From contig NC_135177.1 of the NCBI RefSeq assembly GCF_041146795.1, forward strand, positions 26,199,060 to 26,263,059: DNA of 64,000 nt, given 5' to 3'. The first letter of the stretch is position 1; every line of letters begins with the position of its first letter. The notes beneath the pieces are model-generated. The model did not search any database, was not told where the DNA came from, and saw nothing but the letters and a program-made list of their open reading frames with translations. Both the position numbers and the translations under genes were made by a program. Source of the stretch: Maylandia zebra. Its lineage: Eukaryota; Chordata; Actinopteri; Cichliformes; Cichlidae. Shown in pieces: positions 14,501 through 27,766 of the stretch.

Positions 14501-16431
14501 TGTCCTTGTATCACTTTAATCATGGCTGCAGCATACCACAGAGGCTGACTGTGTGGAGAGTGATTTGTTCCTCTTCTTTAATTAAAGTGTGGAGAAAAGT
14601 CATATTAATGAACACTAACTTTCAGTGATTAAATATTGGTCTGAGAATCCTCAACAACACCAGAAAATATATTCTTGACTATCGTTGTTTTCCTTGAAAA
14701 CACATTCTCTGTTAAATTACAATATAAAGCTCTTAGCCTGAAAGAAAATCCTGCTTTCTGACCCAGTAGGCTTGCTTTGGGTTTTTTACAGAAGCAGATG
14801 GTCCGTGTGGGCATCGTAAGTGCTGGTTGTTTAGCATAATGGAGGAAATAAAACATCATATGTTTGTAAGCCAAGGATTGCTGTGCACATCCAAGAGAAG
14901 GAGGTTTCTGTAAGTTTTCAGGGGTGTTGAAGAACAACTATCGACACCTCTACAACCCTGGCACCATCCATCCCCTCTAAGAATCAGGTGATGTAGTGAC
15001 ATGAACACATGTGATGCTAGAAGAAGGAAGATAGCATTGATGAATGGTTAAAGAACAAGGAGGAGAAAAGGGAGTCAAACAAAGGGTAAAGGACTGGAGA
15101 TAACAACCACGATCAAGATGGAAAAAGATAAAAGTGCTTTTATGTTTTGCTAATTTTGAAAGCAACATATGGGAAATGAAAATCAGCGCAATGTATCACC
15201 CATTGCTAAACTGAAGTGAAAATTAAGAGAAGGGGGTGAAATGAAATACATCCTGAATATTACCAGACATCTGCGACCTTCTGGCTATATCCATAGCTGT
15301 TAGCTATTCCTTTCATTACGGGAATGGGGGTGGGGGAGGTGGAGAGCAGAGGGGAAAGCAGACGTAACGCAACTGAACTCATTTTAATAAAACAAACTCA
15401 AAGGTGATGACGCTGCCTTACCGGATCTCGACTCGTCATCATCCATACTTTACTGATAAAACTGCTTTCAAGATCACGAGGGAGCTATTCAATTTACATT
15501 TTCAGAATTGTTTTCATGATTATATTTTGAGTTAACAGTGTTGGGAGGTTTTCTGAAAGAATGTATCTTGAGTCCGTATGTCAGAAAAAAACACAGAACT
15601 GCATGCTGTTGTAAAACCTATAATTAGATACATTCTGCAGTTATGTTGGGGGCTCTTGGGCAAATCTTGACATTTATGATGGGGTGTTTGAGAGAGGTTT
15701 TCACTGGCAAGTAAAAGCTTGTCCATACAGGTATAAGGCAGGGGTAGAATGAGGAGGAAAGAGGGGGGTATCTGTCAAATCCTTGAAGAAGCAAGTAATA
15801 CTAACCAGGTGTGACCTAAGGAATGTGAAAGAGAGGTGAGCTAAGTTGATGGACAGGAGACGTGGAAGCTGTCTGTCATTAGACCTCCAGAATTTTCCAT
15901 GACTTCAGCGATCCATCTCTAAGCAGAAATGCAGCTGGAAGGGAAGCGGGGCCAACCATGTGTCTCAATAATGAGCTGTGAGATACAGGCTGAGGTAGCA
16001 GGGAGACACATGGAGGTAACACTTTAGTTTAAGTTTTAGCCATGCACAAGTGAAGGCAGATGGCTCGAAAGATTGGGGACAGTGTGTTCCTAAGATTAAA
16101 GAGGTTTTATACTCAGAGTATACATTCAGCATACTAGCACCCAGATGCTCACCACCCTTTCCTGTCATGAATCACACCAACTGGTTGCTTCACCTCTAAC
16201 ATTTCACAAATACCAGGAAACATATGGAAGCTGAACAGAATATAGTTTATATACACGAATTAGAGCTGCAACGAATAGTCAATTAACAGAAAATTAAGGG
16301 ACAGCTACTTGAAAAAGAGTTTATAGCAATTTGGGGAAACCTTTCTATTTAGTAAAGATGGAGGAGGTAAACATTTGCTGGACTCATTGGTGGCTAAATA
16401 TGCCCTTATTAACTACTGAAAAAAAACCAGA
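8577..16431. other. gene-free stretch, intronic or intergenic
   Basis: No gene could be supported. Contents are AT-rich unique sequence, small CA tracts near 10560, 11610 and 11720, and a less repetitive block at about 12590-13140 rich in TAAT and TGACAG/TGTCA-like sites, discussed as a possible conserved non-coding element. A fragment near 16262-16305, containing AGAGCTGCAACGAATAGTC, resembles the end of a common short teleost hAT-type repeat. Confidence 0.45.
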
Positions 16432-16601
16432 CTTCTTTCAGCTGCTCTCTTTAGGGGTCACCACAGCAGATCATCTTCCTCCATCTCACGCTTTCCCTAC
16501 CATCCATCCCCTCATGTCACACAAGCCCACTGCATGTCCTCCTTCACTACATCCACAAAATCTCTTCTGTGTTCTCTGTCTTCCTCTTTCTTCCTTCTTG
16601 G
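16432..16601 (-). mobile_element. RTE-type LINE, C-terminal coding fragment
   Basis: Read on the minus strand, codons ending at 16451 give VRWRKMICCGDP followed by a stop, the usual end of the open frame of a very common fish RTE-type retrotransposon. About 100 nt upstream, in another frame, a MDVVKEDM peptide appears, also typical of this C-terminus, so at least one indel separates the two. The fragment is short, frameshifted and non-functional. The RTE assignment rests on the remembered signature and was not searched. Confidence 0.65.
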
Positions 16602-19024
16602 CCATTACTGTAATTACTTTACATGAATTTCGCATAGTAAACTCTACCTCTCAGTAATACGCATTATAACTGCATGTAAAAGCAATCGATCACAGTTTCT
16701 ATATTCATCTGATAATTTATTCCATTTTGGATTGTGCTACACCAGAAGCCAGTTGCAGCAAACAAAGAAAAACACTACAGTGTATCAGTGTTACAGCATA
16801 ATGTGGTCTATGGGCAGACCTGTGGACCAAGCCTGGCTCAGCCTGATATGGCAGCTTGTTTCCATGGTCCAGAGCCAAGCAGCCAATCATTTGGATATTG
16901 TCTCATGTTTGTACTGGAGGCTTTAGCTGCCCTTTGTGAGTCAACTGACTGATAATCCACTGCAGGGGCTCTGACCACATAGTCGAGTGGGAATAGATGA
17001 CGAGAAACAGCAGAAGAAGGCCCTGACACTGGGATGTGGTGTAAAAAGTCAAATGAGCGAAACAAAATTGAAGGACTACCAATGATGATAGCAGTAGCAA
17101 GAAAAGATATGAGGACATAAAAGTAGCTGAATGAAGGTGAAACAGGCAAAAAGGCCTGGGTGGCTAATAGGAGAGATAAAAAAAAGAGATAATGTGAAAG
17201 CGTAAGATACAGCCGGTGCAATTAAAATCTTAAGTCTATGACTGTACGGTTCTTTCTGCTTCACCTGTACCCACTGCCAGTTTCCTCCTTCCTGCTAAAC
17301 TAGCTAACTGTGCATTGGGAGAAAGCCAAGAAAGAGTGGAAAACAGGAAGAAGTGGGTAGAAGGGGAGGATTATTCAGTGAAGGACAGTCAGTACTGCTT
17401 TGATACTTGGATATAACCAAGGCGGGAGAAGAGAGAGCAGGCTGATAGCAGCAGGAAGACAAGCATGACATTGTTTGGCTGGTAGCATCATAACCATAAG
17501 GTCTGGATCTCCTCAAACTGCTCCTAGCATGAAGCACCTCCAAGTGTATATAAGCAGAGAGTTAGCATTAGCTTTGCTTATTCCAGCACCCTGAGCCTTA
17601 ACTATCTTTGCCCTGTCATGCCGATAGTGGGCCGGGCTTTGGTGCTCTTGTGAACCGTTACACCAACTGCCCCTTTATCTGTGCCAAATAGGCACACATA
17701 CACACAAACACAAACAGATGGGGCGAGGTGGAGAGTTTGTATGTGGGTGAGGGGCTACAGAAAAGGGTGTATGTGATAGATGGTAGATTTTTGGCTAGCT
17801 TTAACCTGCTAACTTCCTTGCCAAGGAGAACAGGCTTTTTCTCTGACAGGCTGGATCATATACCACCAGCTGGTAAACTAGGAGCCACAACCATTGCAGC
17901 GTCGTATGATACACTGTAAATCAAAAAAAGACAGAGTCTAATAAAAGAAACTATCACTGATCAAAAAGAGAGAAGTTAAGCTAGCATCCTTAAGAGAGAA
18001 AAAAAGATTAAAGAAATTTTTTCCTTATGTTGAAGCAAATGGGGGGAAAGCCAGTAAGAATCAAGAATGAAAATGAAAGAGAAAAGAAAAAGTGGGATTG
18101 TTCAAGCCGTTGAGGACCCTTTCTGCATTCTCGTGTGGGCTTGCCTACAAACTCACCACTGTCCCATCACAAGCTGGTACTGCCATTGACATGGGATTGA
18201 ACACACACACACACCTATTTATAACTTCTGTTAAGTCCGGATTCTAAGTTATGTTGGGGTTGCAGTAATGTTCACATGCTTCTAACAGCTTTAGCTGCTT
18301 CAAGTGACGAGTGCCCACACACAGAGCAACGTCTGGCCCCACACCCAGCGCGAACTCTCCCCTTTGTGACATGTACACACATCTACTAGTTCTGTTAATG
18401 TGGTTTGCATTCTAGACATGAACTCCCACATAGTTACAACTATAATTCAGTAAGTACCATACTTCACTGGGCAACCCTGCTGCCTTCCTCTGCTCCCTTT
18501 ACTCGGCACCTCCTCTCTTCGACATGCCTCCTTTCTTTCCTTGACTCTCTCCCTGTCTTTCTTTCTCTCTCTGCTATGTGTGTAATCTTCCCAGTATTAA
18601 TACCTGCATTCCAACAGCCTACAGGAATGCCTTAACAATGTAGCACTGTTCAGGTGCAGAGAGTCCTCCTTGTAAAATACATAACACAGTGAAGCTCTGA
18701 GGAGTCCCAAAGCTACAGCATGTGTGAACGGTTGAGTGGAATACACTTGTATCTTACCCTGCCTCATAGCTTCTGTCTCTGCTATTACTCTACTACTATC
18801 TACTACTACTGCCTAAAAACCTCTCATGTCACATAACCTCTAATCAGGACAATGTATGAAAAAAAGATGATTAAGTACACTTGTTCACATACAGAGGTCT
18901 ACAAATCCAGGGTGTAGGAGAGATCACATAAAAAGCTGAGATATGCAGCTTCATTTGTATTCACTAGTATAATTATCATTCAAGTGATGATAAATTATGT
19001 CATCTTTTATGCACAGATCCAAAT

Positions 19025-19122
19025 TAGAGATGCAATCATAACTTTTTTTGTCTTTCTTCAATATTGCTATAGTTAAAATAGCAATTAAATGATTACAGCA
19101 TCAATTCGTAGTTGCACTCCTA
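19025..19122. mobile_element. possible degraded hAT-type MITE
   Basis: The left end reads TAGAGATGCAATCA. The right end, read on the minus strand, is TAGGAGTGCAACTACG. Both resemble the terminal TAGGGCTGCAACTA of a short repeat common in fish. No matching 8-bp target duplication is visible, so boundaries are approximate. Confidence 0.4.
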
Positions 19123-22100
19123 GTTTAAATCAATAATTCCAAGCAAAATAAGCCCTTATATGCTTAGCTCTGTGTATGCAGTCTGCTTTTGTTACGTGAT
19201 TGATCATATTGTGATGAAGTTCAATGTGGGAGCATATTTTAGTTATCATAATATTGATTTCTAGCTGTAAGAAGAAGGGAGCGATGAAAATGAAAAGCAC
19301 TGACATACCGAATGCTCCATCATCCTCCCTCTATCCCTCCCTCTGCCTGTCCCTCTTTGTCAGGCCTTATTATTGAACATGTGTCCTCTCTGCCCCTGCC
19401 ATTAACCAATCCCACCCTCACACACAGCTTTCAATGCACAGGCACACGCATACACACAAAGAGCAGTGCACACGCCTAGACTGCTAATCAACATGAAGAG
19501 TTGGCATATCTTTCATCATTCTCCGCGGAGACAAATCTCAAAGAGTATGAGTGTGTGAGGATGGTGTGAGTGGGAAATGGGATCAAAGCAGGTCCACCAA
19601 ACTCCTATCCTAGACCTCTCAGCCTCTCTCAAAGACCAAATACCCAGTCTCATGATTCACAAGTGCTCCATCAAATTACTGCATCAGTGCATAGAACGCT
19701 TAGGTCCCAACCGCTTGATAATAATTCAGTAAGAATAATGGTTAAGTAAATGTAGTCTTAATGCTGCACTATGCCTGCTGGGGCAGAATGCGAGATGCTT
19801 TTGCGGCAAACTACTAGGAATATAATTACTTTAGTCCTTAATAACAAGAGACTAAATCAATTAGGCACTATGTTAGTCTGCCATTATACCCACAATAACT
19901 ATCCATCATATCATGATTGTTGTTCCGAAGAATTCACAGACATGCAATTGGGGAGTCATTTAGCCGATGGAGTCATAACCCAATTGAACGCTATTGATTT
20001 TGGATGTAATATTCATATGGGCCAGGAACACATTTGGACATTTTTCTGTTAGACTAAATAAAAAATGAAAACATGAAAGTTGACTCCTCTTGTATTACCC
20101 AAATATGGAGGCAACCGGGGAACAAACCCACACGGTTCAGTTTCGGCGCTGCCAACAAAGACGGGCATGAATGCTCTCTGCTACTGCACCAAACTGATGC
20201 AACTTTACAAATACTGTTACAAAATCAGAAAGTTGCTGCTCAGCGAGTCAAACCCCTTCTGGTTTGAATATTGTCATTAGCTGAAATGTCAGTTATAGAA
20301 AAAATGACTCCTTTTCCTCACTGCACCGAAAACCCACGGATTTGAGAGATGCTGCTTCTATTGGCGCATTCTGCTTGAGCTGTGGTGATGTTTCGACAAC
20401 ACATGCTCAGGAAGATAAAGGATGCATGTATTAGGTCCTGATGGGGTTGATAGACAGATAATGGATGAAATATTAAAAAAAGAGGTTACTGGATCAGAAA
20501 CACTAATGAGTTTGAGAGACGTAGAGAAGTTAAAGTCAAGAGCAGCAAAGAGACTGACAACCAAATTCCAGAGAGAAATGCAACAGAGCAAAAGAGTCTT
20601 CCACAAGATGGGACTTGCGGAGAACATTAACAGTCAGGACATTGAAACGTTACTCCTCCACTCTTCTCTTTCAAACTCAAGTTCACACAGGCAGAGAGGA
20701 GCAAAGAAAACGTAAGTGTTATGGTCGATGCTTCAGCTTCGCTCTAGTAAAGTAAAGCCTCCATAAAACAAAGGCCAACTATGTCCTCAGGTGAATTCTT
20801 TAACTCAAAGCCTCTGAAACTGACACTGGAGCTGTTCAGTGACTATATTATGGACTTGCTCTCAGGTAACATGCTCTCACACATAAAGGCATGAAGTCAT
20901 AGAAAACATCCAATTCAAAGAACCAAACACCCACAAAGGTGTTTGCTAGAGGTGTAACACAAACACCGCCTCTGAGCCTAACCCACAGATGCCTCCACAA
21001 GCCCCCTCCCCCTCCTCCGCATTCTGCTTTACCTCTTCCTTCCCATTGCAAAGGATTAATGTTCACTACTCCAGTCTCCCAGGTCCCCATGGCCTAGTTA
21101 AAGCAATAAGATCTCATTGTCAAACAGTGACCAATCATACTGGAGAGGTTAACCACTGGTGTTTAACCATTAACTAGATTAAACTCAAGGGGCACAAGAA
21201 TGTTCTGACAGATGCAACAGGGTGATAGGGCATGAAATGTGGCTTAAAAGACAGATTACTCATTGAGGTTTGGGAAAACCACCGGAGAAGTTTGAGTAAA
21301 TAGAAAAAACTCAGTTACCTACTGAACTTCAAGTCACCCTCATCTCCTTCTTATCATTATGTGATACAGATAAAAGAAGTAAAAATCCCTCGAGGCTCCA
21401 CTATAGTGCAGCCCCACCCTCGAAACAATTCCTGGGAGAGGGGTCCATTCAGGTCTCTGTCCACATTTAGAAAACTATACTTTAGTGGCACATGAAGTGT
21501 GTAAAATTTCACCCTCATTTTTCAGTAGCCTTTATTAAAATGTTTGATAAATACACAATGAACCACAGACCAACCAAGTTTAGTTCCGAGTGCATTCACA
21601 GCACCAGTTCTACAATTTTACTCTCGCCTTTCGCCATACCAGACAAAGCCAGTGGTATGGAAAGACACAAGGTGGTAATGGACCCCAAGTGTTAGTGTGT
21701 GAAGGAAGGGGGGTGACAGGGCTTTTTTGGAGGGGTTGCATTCAACAACTGCTGCTGAGGCAACTGTTGATGTCTGAAAAGCAACAGCTTGCGGGGCTCC
21801 CTGAGGACCTTCTGCCAGCCAACAGTCAGATGGAGGCTTTAAGGTTGGAGGGGCACAGGGGTTAGGATTTCTTCTCCACTGCCAAGAAAATGATCTTCTT
21901 GGCCACAGATGCAGGCTTTCTCCGTGACATTCCCCGTTCCTAATTGGCATTCGTCAATCCAGACACACTCAGCCTGACTGATCTTACTCCCGCTATCTCT
22001 GCCTTTATCACTTTTGTCAGTTTTATCTGTCTCTTGGCTGCTATTTGATTGCCGAAAACTACTGCACAGGACAGGATTTGCGAATCCATGTTGTGTGGCA

Positions 22101-23079
22101 GAAACAAATGACTGTAGCTCGTTTTTGTTTTATGGCACAGATTAAAACACTGGATATATAAAAGAGCTCAAGCCATTGCTCCTATTTTGTACCTTCCTCC
22201 CCCAAACACAGTGAGACATAACGGTTTTTATCTGCATGTTGCTCCGGCACTCTCGTGCTAAATGGACTGGTAGCACTTAACCTCGTCTCTTGAAAAAGCT
22301 TTGTGTGAATTTTCAATTTTGCTGCAACCCTGAATTGCAACCGCCAGCCCCAATTTGCCACCACATATACACATTTTGAGGCAAGGACGCACAATTAAGG
22401 AAGTGCTTCTTTTCAAGGTTGTATTTGAAATTACCCACTGCTGTCAACTTCCTCCCCTGGGGTAAGAAGAACAAGACTACACAGTGGCAAGACAATAGTG
22501 AGCTGTAATCATCTCTCATCCCATCCCTTGATCTGTCTCCATCCTACCCTTCCTCTCCGCTTCCTTCCTTCGTTCTTTACACATCCACTAATGGCAAGCC
22601 TTAAAACAAACAGGCCAAACCATATGATTACATTGGTTACTGCTTAATATTTGTGGCATTATTATAAAGTAGTAGCTTTAATATTTTTCTACTAAAACAA
22701 ATCGAAATAAATATTCAAATGCAAACTGTGACAGAGACAGACATGATTACTGAAATGAGTGCACTGGAAAGTGCAAAACAAGGACGTGTCTAGTGGCCAA
22801 AAATCTGTCATATAACAGCTCTAGAGATGGGTGTAAAAGCAACCAGAAGCCTCACCAACAAAATAAAGAAAAAAGAAACATTAAATCTTTATAAGTCATA
22901 ATGCAGGGACTTAGATATATAAAGATCAAGATATAAAGACCAACCAGACCAAGACAGCATGTAAAGCAGACAGAGGAATACAAAGATGAGACAAGTAATA
23001 AGAAACATGATTATAGAGTGAGAGAGATGGGAACATAGACAAAGCAAATCTGGAGAAACAGACCTTTTGTTTGTTTGTT

Positions 23080-23082
<3 letters not shown>

Positions 23083-23172
<90 letters not shown>
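23083..23172. repeat. (TG)n microsatellite, 45 units
   Basis: Uninterrupted GT/TG array, the longest dinucleotide repeat in the window. It is preceded by three TTTG units. Long Thr-His (minus) and Cys-Val (plus) frames across it are artefacts. Confidence 0.97.
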
Positions 23173-23175
<3 letters not shown>

Positions 23176-24525
23176 CACAGTTTTGCCTTGCCATTCTGAC
23201 ACTCTTGTTATATATGAGAGTGACAAAAAACTTTTCCATTACATTTGCGAGCCACATCCTTCTCTCGTTCTTACTGACTGATTTTTCCAAGATTAACCAC
23301 ACAGTCTACCATCTGTAGATTCCCAGTAGACTATCAGGGCTGAGTGCCAGCTCACGAGCTAACATTAGCGCCCTATCGAACTGCTGCAAAGGGCTTTAAC
23401 GTTTTACTCACTGCGAATTATAAACACTAGCGGGCATGCTAAAATTCCCTTCTCTAAACCCAGTGATTACTAAATGGACTTCCAACCACAAGTCAAACCT
23501 GAATGTGCCCTTTACTTTTACTGAATAATGTTCAATTTGTGGCCAGAGGTTGTTCGACTGAGTCAAATCCATTTAAAGCACAAGAATGCAACCTGGCAGT
23601 GAAGAGTCTCCAGCTTTTCACCTATAAAACTGTCTCGAGATGGTGAGGTGAAAAGCGCATTTTAACTGTTTGTTTATATGTGGATTACTGCCTGTGAATT
23701 GTGGTCAGAGGGGGCTTTAAAGTGAGAAAGGAAGTCCTCCATAGAATTTGAGGTGAAGACAAACAAACACACACATCGCAGGGCAAGCTATGACGCGTCC
23801 ACAGGTATGCCTCTCATTCCATCAGTGATTTATTTCGTTACTGTTACACAGACACATATATTCCCAAACATCATAATTACAGCCTTCCAACTCCAAACCC
23901 ACCACCCCTAGAGGCTTAAATAACACTGAGATACGTATGTTGCTTCTTCCCAGTATTGAACATCAGACTCCAGTGCAGTGCACATTAACTAGGTATCTAT
24001 GTTTTTGGGTTCTTTCAGTGCAAACATATCCATTGTAGGATTCACAAATTTAAGAATGGATACAAGCGTGTGGTTCCTCAAAATTCAAACCAAGTGACCC
24101 AGGACAGCCGTGAAAAAGGTCTTCTAGATTCTACCTCCTTGCGGCTAAATGGCTCTTTTTCTGACCTAATACCATAATAATTACACATCACTGCAGGGGG
24201 TGCACTTTTGAAGCTGGTCTGGCAGGGGGCACAGAAATTAAACGTGAGGAAATGACTGTGGGAATTAGGGCGGTGTTAGACAAAGAGGCTGACCGTACAT
24301 GTTAAGGGATAACACCTTGAACTCAGCTGATGCTTGTCACAATGATTCTCTTCACTTGTTCGTAACCATCTTGACTATCTTTAGTAGTTTTTACCATAAT
24401 CCCACAGTACTTTTCATTAGGATAAAAAAAAAACCTTTACAGTCACTTTAATGTGTGTGTTTTACAACACAAACAACACAAAAACACTGACAACAGAACT
24501 TTAAGAAACTTTTTCTCCAAAAAAG

Positions 24526-24705
24526 GAAGCACAGCATGAGAAAGGATGAAAAGAGTATGGGCACCACGACCACATGTTCCTTTAAATTACCACTGGCTGA
24601 TCATAGCTATGGTGTTAACACAACTTATGCAAATACCCACTAACAAATTTTGATAAACTTATTTTTGACATATACAAAACAACTAAGAAGCCACTGTTGA
24701 CTATA
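24526..24705. repeat. unnamed diverged repeat, copy A
   Basis: Copy A carries GGAAGCACAGCATGAGAAAGG at its left (about 24526) and CATATACAAAACAAC followed by AGCCACTGTTGACTATA at its right. The same blocks recur in order in copies B (24903-25086) and C (26525-26645). It is followed by ATTACAGGGCACTTTTT at 24716, a block that also precedes copy C. No coding potential and no known family recognised. Confidence 0.55.
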
Positions 24706-24902
24706 AATATACTGTATTACAGGGCACTTTTTGAGGCGTGAAGGGTCCAATTGGAAATAAAATATCCATTAAAGTAAGTGAACTTAAGAAAACACAAGGT
24801 AAAAAGCTTAATGTTTGGTTAAAAATGACAGATTCTGATTTTTTTTTTTAAATTCATGAAAACTGCATTTGTTTCTATTAGGGATGCCAGAGAAAGACAT
24901 TG

Positions 24903-25086
24903 CAGGAAGCATAGTGTGAGAAAGTCAACCACCATCTTTCTAACACCAACACCACAGGCTCTTTCTAACACCACAGGTTGGTCACAGATAAAAAGTTGAG
25001 ACAAACATTTACAGTAAATTCCCACAAAAAATACTCTTATCATTTTTGTCATACACACAACCACAAAGAACGCACTGTTGACTTAA
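24903..25086. repeat. unnamed diverged repeat, copy B
   Basis: Blocks matching copies A and C are GCAGGAAGCATAGTGTGAGA (24903), CACCATCTTTC, CATACACACAACCAC and GCACTGTTGACTTAAA (ending about 25086). It also holds an internal near-duplication of a TCTAACACCACAGG block around 24940-24980. Confidence 0.55.
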
Positions 25087-26524
25087 ACTCTGCTTTTCTT
25101 TACTCTGCATCACAGAGTGTGTCTTCTAGAGGTATTGGGGGGTGTGGGAGGCTATAACCTGTAAGTATACTTAAAACAGCCTTAAACTTCAGCAACTTTA
25201 CTGTTTATATTTTACAAAAGCAATAACACAAAACACTAACTTCACCAATTAAATTTTTTCTAATTGCTTTTTTTTGTCTCAGCTGTAAATATTGTGTTGC
25301 TAATTTCCAACAGACTTACAAATTTTTTCAATGCTGATTCCTACGGGAGGAATGTGTGAGTGAACGGGTCAGTGGGTCAATATGACTCAGGGCGTCAGCA
25401 TGCTGAGCACCTAAGGGTGATCCAGGCTGCCATAGTACACATACACATGTGTCACTTAAATAATTACTGGCATGCCCATACATACGGCCTTTTTCCTTTT
25501 GAGTAAACTAAGAGCATGTGCATCCAACACATCCAATGCAGAGGTGCCCGTTGGCTCCAGTACACATAGATGGTAAGACCTAAAATAAATAAATAAATAA
25601 ATCCTAAGCCTCTATAAACTGTATCCGTCTTTAGCACTCAGACTGTGATAGAAAAAAAGTAGAAATAAATATCATTACCAAAAGAATAATTTTACTGTCC
25701 TTTTACATTTTAACCTCAGAAATAATTATGATATCTTTTAATAGTCCAACTTTTCCAGTGACTGTAATCCTCTCTGACCTTCTTCGTTGCACACTTTGAA
25801 GTTCTGTAACTCCTCACTTCCTTCACTGTTCCTGTCAAAATGTTTACAGTCAGTAGAGGGTGCTGTCATGGTATCTGTGGCTATCATGAGTGGTTGTACC
25901 ATTTGTAGATAACTTTTTTTCCCATGCCCGAACAGTCTCAAACAAACTATAAAATATGACTACCGGGTGGTTTATATTTGTGCATCTGTTCTATTTAGCT
26001 CAGGTCCATGTTCACCACTGACACAGTTGGAGCTTGCACTGCTTGCATGTAGAAAATGGAAATGCAAGTGGAAGTGAAATGCCCTGACTGGCATTAAAGT
26101 TTAACTTCTCCTATGTGCACAATCTCTACTTAAGAGACAGCAGACTTGAGAATGTAGGTCTGTATGAAACAATCCCAAGATAACAAGATGGTATTATTAG
26201 ACAAAGCCAAGCCAAAAGAAAGACAAAGAAAAAGAGAACTTCGACAAACTTTACCTCCAAGGAAAAAAGGAAAGGAAAGATTTATCCTCAGACTTAAGCA
26301 GACCTTCCAGCAGCAACTCTAGGGCGTGGCACAGAGGGAACGGGGCAGGCGGGTAGGGGGGAGCACAGCACCTGGAGCCAAGCCTTTAAATCAATGCGGC
26401 ACAGCTGCCTGATGCGTGATGCACTACTTACTTCATTAATTACAGGGCACTTTTTTTGTAGGTACCTGTTTAAAGCTCAATAAAGGGCAAACAGACAGCA
26501 AAGCACAACTGTTGTGATGTGATG

Positions 26525-26645
26525 CAGGAAACAGAGTGTAAGAAAAGACAAAAAGATAACCATCATCCTTCAGGTCATCTTAAGTGCTGAACCCACAATG
26601 TCTATTATTGCCATAGACAACCAAAAAGCTACCACTCTTGACTAC
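26525..26645. repeat. unnamed diverged repeat, copy C
   Basis: Blocks matching copies A and B are GCAGGAAACAGAGTGTAAGA, AACCATCATCC, CCATAGACAACCAAAAAGC and ACCACTCTTGACTACAC. ATTACAGGGCACTTTTTTT lies just upstream at 26441, equivalent to the block between copies A and B. This copy is shorter than the other two. Confidence 0.55.
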
Positions 26646-27249
26646 ACCTCTACCTTTCTCATGCATGTGGAAAATGCCAAAAAAAAATCATGATGTAGTC
26701 GATGTTTTAAGGAAATTAAGCAATGAAATATTACAGTGATATTATGAGGAGAGATCGCCTCAGCTACACTTAGAACAGCTATAAACCTGATGCAGCTCCA
26801 CATCATCTCTCTGAAATATGGGCTTTGATCACAATCCTAAACTTTTCTCTGACAAAGAACATGCAAGGCTAAAATCAAGTTGCATTTAAACTGGCTTAGT
26901 TTCCCTGGCAGCACCTAGGGGTGCTTAGGGTAAGGCTCACTGCCAACACAGGAGACAGAAAATCCCGCAGATCAGACATCAAAGCGCTGGAAACTGCACC
27001 GCAGCAGCCAGACGTGAATGAGACAGAATAAGAGAGGAGCAACATGGTCTTCACAATAAAAGCTTATGACTTTCACTCCAGGGTAAGAGATTCACTGAAG
27101 TGATCAGAGGATTTAAAGCTTTTTGTAGATTCTCTTCCAGCTACAGGCTACTTTATCTGAACTTGGACATCTTTTTTTCTTGTTGGGGGGCGTTTTGTTT
27201 GTTTGTTTGTGTGTTGTTGTTGTTGCTGTCGGGTTTCGGGGTTTTTTTT

Positions 27250-27269
27250 GGGGGGGGGGGGGGGGGGGG
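27250..27269. repeat. poly-G run of 20
   Basis: Twenty consecutive G residues after an eight-T run and a GTT/TTTG-rich stretch, about 500 bp inside the donor of the minus-strand exon at 27767-27830. It could form a G-quadruplex, and on sequencing platforms it is a likely length-error site. Confidence 0.9.
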
Positions 27270-27766
27270 TAGCACATCAAACTAACGTACCGCAGTCAAA
27301 AAGTGCATTTAGCTGCAGAAATGCAACTCCCGCACATCCACACAAAGCCAAAGGTGCAACACGCAACATCCCGTTAGTGAACAACTCATCGAGACTGCGC
27401 GACCTGTGTCTGGTGCAAAGCTGAACCGGGGATAAATCCGGTTTCCACTAGATTCGGTTTGTCCTGCTTCACTCATTTGTAAATAAGTCGGTTACGGTTT
27501 CTCAGGAAAAAACAATAAATTACAGACACGGCAAACTTAATGAAATAGCTCAGAACTTAATAAGCCGCTGCGGCACGCAGCCGACAGACAGGTTTGTGGC
27601 TTAAGCGGCGGACATCTCAAAGTCGGACTCCCTTACTAAAAAAAAGAAAGTATACATTTTCAGCCCGAAGGCATAGAAATCCTGTCAGCACGCTGTCATC
27701 AGCATGGGAAAGTTAATCAGGAGTGAGTCCGTTTAAAATATAACGGAAAGTACTAAAGACACTTAC

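Larger units (their letters stand above)
16602..24500. other. gene-free stretch, intronic or intergenic
   Basis: No exon could be supported. Open frames at 19771-20052 (93 codons) and 20422-20715 (97 codons) were examined: neither has a recognisable domain or splice-site context. The surrounding 19.7-20.7 kb is low in simple repeats and may be conserved non-coding DNA. A possible short MITE at 19025-19122 and a long TG array at 23083-23172 are listed separately. Confidence 0.4.

Noticed and set aside
16262..16305. Separate hAT-type element
   Set aside because: Only one end-like sequence is visible, with no partner inverted repeat or target duplication.
22889..23302. 137-codon minus-strand frame rich in Thr-His
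   Set aside because: Most of it reads through the (TG)45 array; flanking sequence has no domain.
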